Part shown: piece after piece, positions 1 through 6,805 of the stretch
Position numbering within the stretch: position 1 is the first letter of the stretch
How the letters are laid out: each line of letters begins with the position of its first letter
From: Myxococcales bacterium
GTDB taxonomy: Bacteria; Myxococcota_A; Bradymonadia; UBA4248
DNA length: 8,280 nt
NCBI GenBank assembly: GCA_004554395.1
Contig: SFMP01000159.1
Span: 1-8,280 of the forward strand
Direction: 5' to 3'
Notes under the pieces: generated by a model
Told to the model about the DNA's origin: nothing
What the model saw: only the letters and a program-made list of their open reading frames with translations
Database searches by the model: none
Made by a program: the position numbers and the translations under genes

Positions 1-897
1 CTTTTCATTAAAATCGATGCATTTCTGATCACATGCGTTCAAACCGTCGGGGCATACGCACGCTTCTTTCTTATCGCCGTATTTGTGCTCAAAACTGCTG
101 TCGATACACGTATGACATGCGCTCCAATTGTAATCGGCCAAATTGACGCACTTCGTGCTACACCACGTGTTTCCAGATTCTTCGCAATGTTCCTTGCCCA
201 ATGGGTTATAACAACGACTCATTGCGTCTTCGCTTTCTTTCACATAACCCTTTTTGCACTCACCACAACGACTCCAATTCATCGCCTTAAAATCATAGCA
301 CGCATTATCTTCGCACCTTTCCTCGCCATAAAACTGGCAATCGCGAGCTTCACAACCATTCGCTGCATCCTCGTCGAGATCTGCAAATCCGTCTTTGCAC
401 TTTCCACAACGACTCCAGTTTTTCTCGTCGAGCACGACACACCCAATGCCCAGGCAATCTTCACCAGTTCGGCATACGCAAGCCTCGACGACGTCGTTGT
501 CTTTAGAGACATAACCATCGGCACACTCGTTGCAATCTTTCCAATTCATTTCACTCAGCGATACGCAGTCATTGCCACATATTCTCTCGTCCTCGCCCAC
601 GCACTCATAAGGTTCTGGGCCAGGTCTGGGCTCGGGATCGGGGTCATACCCCGACGCAACACAGCCATTTCGAGGGTCACCATACCGACCGACATACCCG
701 TCGGCGCACTCGTTGCAATCTACCCAATGCCTCTTATCCAAATCGACGCATATATTATCGCACATGATCTCCGGATAATCGCACTCGAACGAACCATTCA
801 CGTCGTTCGAACCATGCCTATCATTCGATTCGCCTTCATCACACGCTGAAACGGCACACATAAGACTCAATACTAAAAGAATCCGAACCTTATCCAT
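1..897 (-). CDS. Cysteine-rich repeat lipoprotein, C-terminus cut by window edge
   Basis: The frame is open from an ATG at 897 to base 1 with no stop, giving 299 visible residues. An AGAGGAG ribosome binding site lies 6 nt upstream (904-910), which fixes the start. Residues 4-18 are hydrophobic and end in a lipobox, V16-S17-A18-C19, so a lipid-anchored exported protein is expected. After a short polar linker come tandem repeats with exactly six cysteines each: C39-C79, C99-C140, C142-C182, C187-C229, C238-C280 and an incomplete sixth from C282. The spacing is C-x(5-7)-C-x(3-4)-C-x10-C-x2-C-x(14-15)-C, with an (N/H)-W-x2-C-x2-C core usually followed by x-(D/K)-G-(Y/F). A proline-rich linker (residues 85-97) separates repeats 1 and 2. 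I do not recognise a named family; such disulfide-rich modules are generally structural or binding domains. Function is unknown. Asp at +2 after the lipid cysteine is noted separately. Confidence 0.88.
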   Translation of the reverse strand, partial: MDKVRILLVLSLMCAVSACDEGESNDRHGSNDVNGSFECDYPEIMCDNICVDLDKRHWVDCNECADGYVGRYGDPRNGCVASGYDPDPEPRPGPEPYECVGEDERICGNDCVSLSEMNWKDCNECADGYVSKDNDVVEACVCRTGEDCLGIGCVVLDEKNWSRCGKCKDGFADLDEDAANGCEARDCQFYGEERCEDNACYDFKAMNWSRCGECKKGYVKESEDAMSRCYNPLGKEHCEESGNTWCSTKCVNLADYNWSACHTCIDSSFEHKYGDKKEACVCPDGLNACDQKCIDFNEK

Positions 898-1155
898 CGC
901 AAACTCCTCTATTCTCAGCAACATCCTCCAATAGACGCAACACTCGAGCTCACCTCAGCCATGCAAATCAAAACGGCATCGTCCAAGCGCCAAGCGCTCA
1001 ACTATGCACGTATCATACCTACATCGCCCACAACTCGCGAAATCCTACATATCGGGCATCATTTTCCCCCGCCCCGATGGGAAGCGGCTCACCGAACGCC
1101 GCACGCCAGGCGACGTAAATGCGCAAAAAATCAAAAAATGAACCCCATAGGGCAG

Positions 1156-1172
1156 GGGGGCGAGTAGCCCCC
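1156..1172. repeat. GGGGGC/GCCCCC hairpin overlapping a dispersed 15-nt box
   Basis: GGGGGC (1156-1161) and GCCCCC (1167-1172) form a perfect 6-bp stem around the loop GAGTA. It lies about 95 nt beyond the plsB stop codon. There is no T run on either side, so as an intrinsic terminator it would be weak. The bases 1160-1174 reappear as an exact reverse complement at 8135-8149, so this is probably part of a dispersed intergenic repeat rather than a plsB-specific element. Confidence 0.5.
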
Positions 1173-1195
1173 AGTTATACCTAACCCCTAACCCC
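1168..1195 (-). other. Telomere-like G-run tract, possible G-quadruplex
   Basis: On the minus strand this reads as two GGGGTTA units, then GG and, after TATAACT, GGGGG. The G runs are 4, 4, 2 and 5 long, so a two-layer quadruplex is possible on the strand that carries the plsB transcript. Whether it folds cannot be told from sequence. Confidence 0.35.
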
Positions 1196-1225
1196 AATAG
1201 TGTCCTTGACACGGGGCACACTTCA

Positions 1226-1256
1226 GGGGCCAGGGGGGTGAGGTCAAGGGTCAGGG
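1226..1256 (+). other. Plus-strand G-run tract, possible G-quadruplex
   Basis: Four runs of at least three G (1226-1229, 1233-1238, 1248-1250, 1254-1256) are separated by loops of 3, 9 and 3 nt. The middle loop is longer than strict motif definitions allow. The tract ends 10 nt from the plsB stop codon, on the non-coding strand. Confidence 0.35.
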
Positions 1257-1266
1257 CAACTCTCGA

Positions 1267-3918
1267 TTAATCTGTCATCAGAGACGCCAGACATTCGATT
1301 GTGTTCAGTGCATTTCGTGGAATGTCGGCGATCTTTGTCAAGTATTTTGCAGATTTTTTAGCCGTTTGTTCATAGGAAACTTCGAGGACTCTCCAATTTC
1401 GGAGTCGTTCGATGGCGTGGGAATAGACGACTTTAGAACGCGATTCGGGCAAGATTTTGCCGCTAGCAATGGCATCTTTGGCGCAATCGAGCAATTTTTC
1501 CATGAGATCGGATTCAGCCCAAGTCGCCGCTTGATGGTTGGCGATGTAATCGAAGACGAAGCTGTAGCTTTCGGTGTGGTGGGCGATGCAATGAGCCAGC
1601 ACGGCGAAATCGCTTTGGTGTTTGGGCACGATTTGGATGGCATTTTGGGCGATGTCGATCCAGGCGCGATCTTTGAAGCGATTGAGCGTCTTTTCGTAGC
1701 GATTTTTGACGTTATCGTCGGAGAATTCGATGGCAAAGAGTGCGGCGATATCGCCAAATCGCGCCTCGACGGTGTCGATAGATTTCGATTCGTCGATCGA
1801 GATGGCACAAGCCAAATAGATGTCGTCGATAATCGCATTGAGCAAGATGTTTTTATAGAACACCATTTGCAGGCGGCCCGAGTCGGCGATGACGATATCG
1901 GGCGAGAATTCGTTGCCGCGGCGTTTAATCGTGCCATTGTGTTCGAAGAGTTTGAGCGTTTCGACGATCGGTTGATTGAGCGGCTCGATGAGAGCTTGTG
2001 CTTTGATATGCGAAGTCGTGGGCGATTGCGCGGCGTCGCCGCCTGCACCGCTCTCTTGTTGCGGGTACATTTCGCGCAAACTGGCGCGGCTTGCCGCTAG
2101 TGCCGTTTGCAAAACGGGCGAAATAAGTGCGCCGCGCTCGATGAGCAGCGACAATAAAAACGCCGACGTTTGCAACAGCGTTTGCAACGCCATCGTATCT
2201 TTGGGTGTATTGAGCAAAGCACAACTCGCCAAAGCACTCATCGTAATCGTCGACGCCTGATTGATGCGTCGCATGAGCTCGATCGTCATCGTGTCGATAT
2301 CGGTCGTGAGCGATTCGGCGCTTTGTTCGTAGCACGGATCGTCGATGTGAAGGGCTTCGTTCAAATCGATGGGATCGGCAAACGAGACGTAGATTTGCCC
2401 ATATTTGCTGATGAACAATTTCGTCGTGCGGATGAGGTTTGAAAAGTTTTCTTTTTGTTTTGCCGCGCCATCTTGCTCGTTTTTATAGGCCATGTCTTCG
2501 ATGACTTTTTCGTATGTAATGGCGCAAGGAATAATTTTGACGGGCAGTGTTGGGTCGTTTTGAACCGTTTGCGCGATCATGCGCAGAATGCCGAATTTAG
2601 GCTGTAGCACTTGACCCGTGCGCGATCGGCCACCTTCGATGAAGAATTCGACGGGGTAGCCTTCGTGCATGATGAAATCGATGTAATAGCGGATACACGC
2701 CGTATAGAGTTGCTCGCCGCGGAAACTCCGCTTGATGAAGAAGGCGCCGCCGCGGCGCAAAATGCCGCCGACGGGGAAGAAATTGAGGTTTTCGCCCGCG
2801 GCGATGAGTGGCGGAAGCACGCCATTTTGGAACATCAATATGCTCAAGACGAGATAATCGACGTGGCTCTTATGGCTGGGAATGAATACGAGTCGATGCG
2901 TTTTCGAGAGCTCGCGGATTCGATTGAATTGCTCTTGATCGACGTAGAGCCCGTTATAGATGATGCTCCACATGGGCATGAGGGCGGTCGAGAAGATTTT
3001 GCACACGACGAGCGAAAATTTCGATGCAGTTTTATCGAGGATTTTTCGCGCCTCGAGCGTCAATTCTTCGATCGATTGCCCCGTTTGTTGCGAAATCGAT
3101 TTGAGCTCGTTTTGGAATCGCTGGGATTCGACGATTTCGCGCAACAATTGTTGGTGTGGTTTGACTTTGGGCCCGTTGACCATCGCATGCATGGCGTGGA
3201 TATCGTCGTCGAATTCGCGGCGCAAAGGGGCTTTTGGCGCGGCCGATTCGGCATCGCGAGCGAAGTGATGGATGAGGCAGAGGGGGTTTCCGATTTGGAA
3301 AAAGAGTTGCCCTAGCGATGGCAAAACCGACAAAAAGCGGCGCACCGAACTGGGGCGCGTCGGCGTGCCATAGATTTCGTTAAAATGCGATATTTGCGCC
3401 GATTCCATGCGGCGCTCCCAAATCACGCCGACCGTAAAGAAATGGACTTTGAGATCGGGCGTTTCGTGGATTCGGCGATCGATAGCACGGAATATGGCAT
3501 CGGTTTTGTCGCGGTTTTGCCGCTCTTTCGTGCCGTATTGGTTCAAAAAGATGAGAACGGGTTTGTGTTGGACGACGAGATCGGCGATTTCTTCGGACGA
3601 AAAAGGCTTTTTGCGCCCTTTGAATATGCCGGCAATCCAAGCGCCGAGCGTGGCATAGCCTAGATGGCTATGGCCATTGCTCGCATAGGCAAGGGGCATG
3701 CCGTGTTTGAGGCACAAATCGTTGAGATAGAGAAAATCGTGTTTATTTTCGGATCCTAAGACGTAGACGATCGACTCGGAATCGGGGATCGACAAAACTT
3801 CTTGGATTTGCGTCGGTTCGTGGACGACTCGGGCATAAATCCAGACGAAAAAGAGCCGGATAAAAAAGCCCAGTTTTTTGATCATGCCAAATCGCGTCGT
3901 CGTCTCTGCTTCGTGCAT
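1267..3918 (-). CDS. plsB: Glycerol-3-phosphate 1-O-acyltransferase (PlsB family)
   Basis: This 883-residue protein should transfer an acyl chain to position 1 of sn-glycerol 3-phosphate, the first step of phospholipid synthesis, at the inner membrane. All four acyltransferase blocks are visible in order: the HX4D catalytic motif (H349 to D354, HKSHVDYL), GGAFFIKR (390-397) for block II, FFIEGGRSRTG (425-435) for block III, which binds the glycerol phosphate, and IIPCAITYEKV (462-472) for block IV. The segment around GENLNFFPVGGILRRGGAFFIKRSFRG closely matches enterobacterial PlsB. Residues 16-32 are hydrophobic and may touch the membrane. E. coli PlsB has 807 residues; this one is about 75 longer, and its C-terminal part (about 560-883) is much less familiar. 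The start at 3918 has a GGGGGAG only 2 nt upstream, a tight spacing; Met12 (3885) is an alternative but has no ribosome binding site. The gene has its own promoter and follows a terminator, so it is probably transcribed alone. Confidence 0.95.
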   Translation of the reverse strand: MHEAETTTRFGMIKKLGFFIRLFFVWIYARVVHEPTQIQEVLSIPDSESIVYVLGSENKHDFLYLNDLCLKHGMPLAYASNGHSHLGYATLGAWIAGIFKGRKKPFSSEEIADLVVQHKPVLIFLNQYGTKERQNRDKTDAIFRAIDRRIHETPDLKVHFFTVGVIWERRMESAQISHFNEIYGTPTRPSSVRRFLSVLPSLGQLFFQIGNPLCLIHHFARDAESAAPKAPLRREFDDDIHAMHAMVNGPKVKPHQQLLREIVESQRFQNELKSISQQTGQSIEELTLEARKILDKTASKFSLVVCKIFSTALMPMWSIIYNGLYVDQEQFNRIRELSKTHRLVFIPSHKSHVDYLVLSILMFQNGVLPPLIAAGENLNFFPVGGILRRGGAFFIKRSFRGEQLYTACIRYYIDFIMHEGYPVEFFIEGGRSRTGQVLQPKFGILRMIAQTVQNDPTLPVKIIPCAITYEKVIEDMAYKNEQDGAAKQKENFSNLIRTTKLFISKYGQIYVSFADPIDLNEALHIDDPCYEQSAESLTTDIDTMTIELMRRINQASTITMSALASCALLNTPKDTMALQTLLQTSAFLLSLLIERGALISPVLQTALAASRASLREMYPQQESGAGGDAAQSPTTSHIKAQALIEPLNQPIVETLKLFEHNGTIKRRGNEFSPDIVIADSGRLQMVFYKNILLNAIIDDIYLACAISIDESKSIDTVEARFGDIAALFAIEFSDDNVKNRYEKTLNRFKDRAWIDIAQNAIQIVPKHQSDFAVLAHCIAHHTESYSFVFDYIANHQAATWAESDLMEKLLDCAKDAIASGKILPESRSKVVYSHAIERLRNWRVLEVSYEQTAKKSAKYLTKIADIPRNALNTIECLASLMTD

Positions 3919-3925
3919 AACTCCC

Positions 3926-3945
3926 CCGAAACAATCATTATTCGG
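3926..3945 (-). promoter_or_regulatory. Small hairpin in the plsB leader touching the ribosome binding site
   Basis: CCGAA and TTCGG (minus-strand reading) form a 5-bp stem with a 10-nt loop. The 3' arm ends inside the G run that serves as ribosome binding site (3921-3927). The stem is short, so its stability is doubtful. Confidence 0.3.
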
Positions 3946-3962
3946 AAATAGCGGTAAAATGG

Positions 3963-3991
3963 CTTATATAATATTGTTACACGTATGTCGA
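3963..3991 (-). promoter_or_regulatory. Sigma70-like promoter for plsB
   Basis: Read on the minus strand, TCGACA (3986-3991, five of six to TTGACA) is separated by exactly 17 nt from TATAAG (3963-3968, five of six to TATAAT). Transcription would begin near 3956, giving a leader of about 38 nt. Other -10 choices in the same AT-rich patch (TATTAT at 3968-3973) fit less well with a -35. Confidence 0.6.
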
Positions 3992-4038
3992 ATGCAATCA
4001 AATCTTGTCGCATGGGTCATTTGCGAGCCCCAGTGCGC

Positions 4039-4067
4039 AAAAAAGCCGCAACGGGCGTTGCGGCTTT
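4039..4067 (-). terminator. Intrinsic terminator after the molybdenum hydroxylase gene
   Basis: AAAGCCGCAAC (4042-4052) and GTTGCGGCTTT (4057-4067) make a perfect 11-bp stem around a GGGC loop. On the minus strand the stem is followed by six T (4039-4044), the classic rho-independent form. It starts 23 nt beyond the hydroxylase stop codon. On the plus strand only three T follow, so it acts mainly for the minus strand and insulates plsB from upstream transcription. Confidence 0.9.
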
Positions 4068-4089
4068 CAAACTTCGTCGGTTTAATCGC

Positions 4090-6657
4090 CTATTTTTTCT
4101 TGCGATAAGGCGTATCGTCGATGGGCAACGATTGACGGAATTTGCCATCGAGTTTGTAATAAGCCAATGCGCAAGCAGGCGCCGTTGGAATCATACAAAG
4201 CTCGCCGCAGCCTTTGGCGCCAAGCGAGAACGGCAATTTGTCTTCTTCTTTTGGGACGCACAAGATGACGTCGAGTTCGGGCGATTGGTCGGCGCGCAAA
4301 AAACCGATCGTTCCGAATTTGCTCTTGGGGTAACCATCGACGCATTCGAATTTTTCGGTTACGCCGTATCCAATGCCCATGACCATGCCGCCTTCGATTT
4401 GGCCCTCGACCGATTGGATATTGACGGGAGTTCCGACATCGAAAGCCGAAACGGCTTTTGTAATCTTGCCGTTTTCGTCTAAGACGACGACTTGCGTACC
4501 ATAAGAATACGAGACGTGGCTAATGGGATTGTCTTTGATGGCGCCGAGAGGATCGGTTTTGACCGAGTATTCGCCGAAGAATTCTTCACCTTCGAGGTCG
4601 GCAATCGTCTTGCCCGAATCGAGTGCAGCGCGTAGTTTTTCGCCCGCACGGCGGGCGGCTTCGCCGGTGACGACGGTTTGACGCGATGCCGTCGAAGTGC
4701 CCGAATCGGGCGTGCGAATCGTATCGGCGTTTTCGAAGATAAAGAGCGCCGGATCGAGTTCCGAGACGTGGCAAATTTCGGTGAGAACCATTTGGCCAAT
4801 CCCCTGCCCCATGCACGAAGCCGACGTGCGGATGTGGATCTTGCCATCTTCGACCGATAGCAATACTCGACCGACGTCTTTTTTGCCCATGCCCGTGCCC
4901 GAGTTTTTGAAACCACAAGCGATACCTGCATATTTGTTGCCATAGTAAATGTCTTTGACGGCATCGATACAGGCGACGAGATTCGTATTGGGGTCGGCAG
5001 TTTGGCCATTGGGCAAGACATCGCCTGGTTTAATCGCGTTGCGACGGCGAATTTCCCAGGGGTCGATCCCGACCATCTCGGCGAGTAGGTTGATATTTTG
5101 CTCGGTAGCAAAACAGCTCTGGCTCACGCCGAATCCGCGATAAGCGCCCGAGACGACGTTATTGGTATAGACCGACATGCCGAGGATATCGACGTTTTGA
5201 TAGTTATAGGGGCCGGCGGCATGGGTGCAAGCGCGGTGCAGAACGGGGCCACCAAGGGAGGCATAAGCACCTGTGTCGGCGATGATGACGCCTTTCATAC
5301 CAGTGAGAATGCCGTTTTCGTCGCATGCCGTCGTAAACTCCATTTCCATGGGGTGGCGTTTGACGTGGTAATCGAGCGATTCTTGTCGGCTATATTTGAC
5401 TTTGACGGGGCGTTTGGTGACCCATGCCATGAGGGCGGCATAAGGTTGGACGGTCATGTCTTCTTTGCCGCCGAAACCGCCGCCGACGAGCGGCGCACGG
5501 CAGTGAATGCGCTCTTTTGGCCAGCCAAACATGGCCGCCGTTTCGCGCTGTACGTCGTAGATCGATTGGCTCGTCGTATAGAGCAATAAGCCATCTTCGC
5601 CCTCGGGCAAGGCGACGCAACATTCGGGCTCCATAAAGCCGTGTTCTTGCCACGTCGTCTTATATTTACGCGTGACGACGTATTTTGAATTTTTAATAGC
5701 TTCGTCGGCGTTTCCTCGAATTAAATTCGCGCGGCTCATGATATTGCCATCGGGGTGGATGAGCGGAGCATCGCCGCGCAGCGCTTCGTATGGCGACGTA
5801 ATCGGCTTGAGTTCGGTGTATTCGACTTCGACGAGGTCGCAGATTTCTTTGAGCGTATCGGGGTTTTTCGAAGCGACGAGGGCAATGACGTTTCCGACGT
5901 ATTTCGTCACTTCGCCTTCACCGATCATGACATCCCAGTCTTGTTTAATGTGGCCAATTTTGTTGTTGGGAACGTCTTTTCGGGTCAAGATTTTGACGCA
6001 ATCGGGGTGTTGGAGAGCCTTTGAAATGTCGATTTTATCGACGCGAGCCCGGGGATATTTCGAATAGACGCCTTTGGCAAAAATCATATCGGGGAAGTAG
6101 AGGTCGTCGGCGAAGATGCCGGTGCCATTGACTTTTTCGGCAGCATCGATTCGCTTTGCGCGTTCGTTCATGTGCAACGTCTTGGGCGCGGGCTCGATGG
6201 GGCGATTCTCGCGGAAGTAATCGGCGGCGAGCAAGATGGCATCTTCGATTTTTTTATAACCCGTACAACGGCACAAATTGCCGCGAATTGCCTTTTTGAC
6301 GTCGTCGCGCGTCGGGTTGAGGTTTGTATCGAGGAGGCTCTTGGCCGAAATGATCATGCCGGGGATGCAGAAACCGCATTGGACGGCGCCGGCGACGGCA
6401 AAACAATGCTCGTAGACTTTCATTTCTTCGGCGGGAATGCCTTCGACGGTGAGCACTTTTTTGCCAGCCAATTTGCTCAACGTGGGGATACAAGCCTTGA
6501 CTTTAGCGCCATCGACGAGAACGGTACACGTTCCGCATGCCCCTTCGCTGCAACCGTCTTTCGTTGCCGTGAGGTGGAGATCGTCGCGAAGAAAGCGCAA
6601 AAGTTTCTTATCTTGTGCCGACTCATAATCTTTGCCGTTAATATTGACGATAAACAT
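4090..6657 (-). CDS. xdh: Molybdenum hydroxylase, xanthine dehydrogenase type (selenium-dependent-like), [2Fe-2S] domains fused to Moco domain
   Basis: This 855-residue enzyme of the xanthine oxidase family should hydroxylate a purine or related N-heterocycle with water as oxygen source. The N-terminus has a plant-type [2Fe-2S] domain (C36, C41, C44, C56), then a helical [2Fe-2S] domain (C94, C97, C129, C131). A hammerhead domain (about 170-285) and two molybdopterin-binding domains follow, with QEHGFMEP (337-344), GGGFGGKE (392-399), GAYRGFG (504-510) and GCGEL (816-820, with the expected catalytic base E819). There is no FAD domain, unlike classical xanthine dehydrogenases. Length and layout fit the one-chain family annotated as selenium-dependent xanthine dehydrogenase, where selenium is a labile ligand and no selenocysteine is coded. 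Residues matching bovine Q767, E802, R880, F914 and E1261 are Q337, E399, R475, F509 and E819, which favours purine over aldehyde substrates. There is no signal peptide, so it is cytoplasmic. A GGAG lies 10 nt before the start. No maturation or electron-acceptor genes are adjacent. Confidence 0.9.
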   Translation of the reverse strand: MFIVNINGKDYESAQDKKLLRFLRDDLHLTATKDGCSEGACGTCTVLVDGAKVKACIPTLSKLAGKKVLTVEGIPAEEMKVYEHCFAVAGAVQCGFCIPGMIISAKSLLDTNLNPTRDDVKKAIRGNLCRCTGYKKIEDAILLAADYFRENRPIEPAPKTLHMNERAKRIDAAEKVNGTGIFADDLYFPDMIFAKGVYSKYPRARVDKIDISKALQHPDCVKILTRKDVPNNKIGHIKQDWDVMIGEGEVTKYVGNVIALVASKNPDTLKEICDLVEVEYTELKPITSPYEALRGDAPLIHPDGNIMSRANLIRGNADEAIKNSKYVVTRKYKTTWQEHGFMEPECCVALPEGEDGLLLYTTSQSIYDVQRETAAMFGWPKERIHCRAPLVGGGFGGKEDMTVQPYAALMAWVTKRPVKVKYSRQESLDYHVKRHPMEMEFTTACDENGILTGMKGVIIADTGAYASLGGPVLHRACTHAAGPYNYQNVDILGMSVYTNNVVSGAYRGFGVSQSCFATEQNINLLAEMVGIDPWEIRRRNAIKPGDVLPNGQTADPNTNLVACIDAVKDIYYGNKYAGIACGFKNSGTGMGKKDVGRVLLSVEDGKIHIRTSASCMGQGIGQMVLTEICHVSELDPALFIFENADTIRTPDSGTSTASRQTVVTGEAARRAGEKLRAALDSGKTIADLEGEEFFGEYSVKTDPLGAIKDNPISHVSYSYGTQVVVLDENGKITKAVSAFDVGTPVNIQSVEGQIEGGMVMGIGYGVTEKFECVDGYPKSKFGTIGFLRADQSPELDVILCVPKEEDKLPFSLGAKGCGELCMIPTAPACALAYYKLDGKFRQSLPIDDTPYRKKK

Positions 6658-6718
6658 AACGATAACGCTCCATGAACAAGAGAAATGAAAATATATGACA
6701 TATCGGTATAAACGCGAT

Positions 6719-6740
6719 AGGTGCGCATGCTAGCGCACCT
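6719..6740. repeat. Hairpin A of a near-identical pair
   Basis: AGGTGCGC and GCGCACCT form a perfect 8-bp inverted repeat around ATGCTA. It sits about 60 nt before the hydroxylase start. It shares 15 of 16 bases of its core (6722-6737) with hairpin B, 61 nt away. No convincing T tract follows, so an operator or dispersed repeat is as likely as a terminator. Confidence 0.55.
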
Positions 6741-6781
6741 CATGCAGAATATACACGATTGAAACACGAAACGTGCATAAA

Positions 6782-6799
6782 ATGCGCATGGTAGCGCAT
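6782..6799. repeat. Hairpin B of a near-identical pair, possible weak terminator
   Basis: ATGCGC and GCGCAT form a 6-bp inverted repeat around ATGGTA, 6 nt past the stop codon of the parvulin-domain gene. On the minus strand it is followed by TTTAT, so it may act as a weak terminator. Its core differs from hairpin A at a single loop base. Confidence 0.5.
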
Positions 6800-6805
6800 A
6801 ATCCG

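Larger units (their letters stand above)
898..1266. other. Gene-free interval between plsB and the lipoprotein gene
   Basis: I see no convincing gene in this 369-nt stretch. The half next to the lipoprotein gene (898-1140) holds its ribosome binding site, but no clear sigma70 promoter that would leave a normal leader. The half next to the plsB stop (about 1141-1260) is full of G and C runs: a 6-bp hairpin (1156-1172), a GTGTC-CTT-GACAC hairpin (1200-1212), a 7-bp inverted repeat CCTTGAC/GTCAAGG (1204-1210 with 1243-1249) and two possible G-quadruplex tracts. One of these may end the plsB transcript, but none is followed by a T tract on the minus strand. Confidence 0.6.

Noticed and set aside
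85..849. Open frame of 254 codons on the plus strand in the left region
   Set aside because: It is the complement of the Cys-rich repeat lipoprotein; the six-cysteine periodicity on the minus strand shows which frame is real.
961..1167. 68-codon plus-strand frame in the left intergenic region
   Set aside because: No ribosome binding site, no family resemblance, and its end overlaps the GGGGGC hairpin and dispersed box.
1366..2100. Open frame of 244 codons on the plus strand opposite plsB
   Set aside because: It lies entirely antisense to a protein with clear PlsB motifs, has no recognisable domain, and long antisense frames are expected from the codon bias of these genes.
6690..6753. Sigma70 promoter for the hydroxylase
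   Set aside because: Two TATATT-like -10 candidates exist (6690-6695 and 6748-6753), but neither has a -35 resembling TTGACA at 16-18 nt, so no promoter is called.
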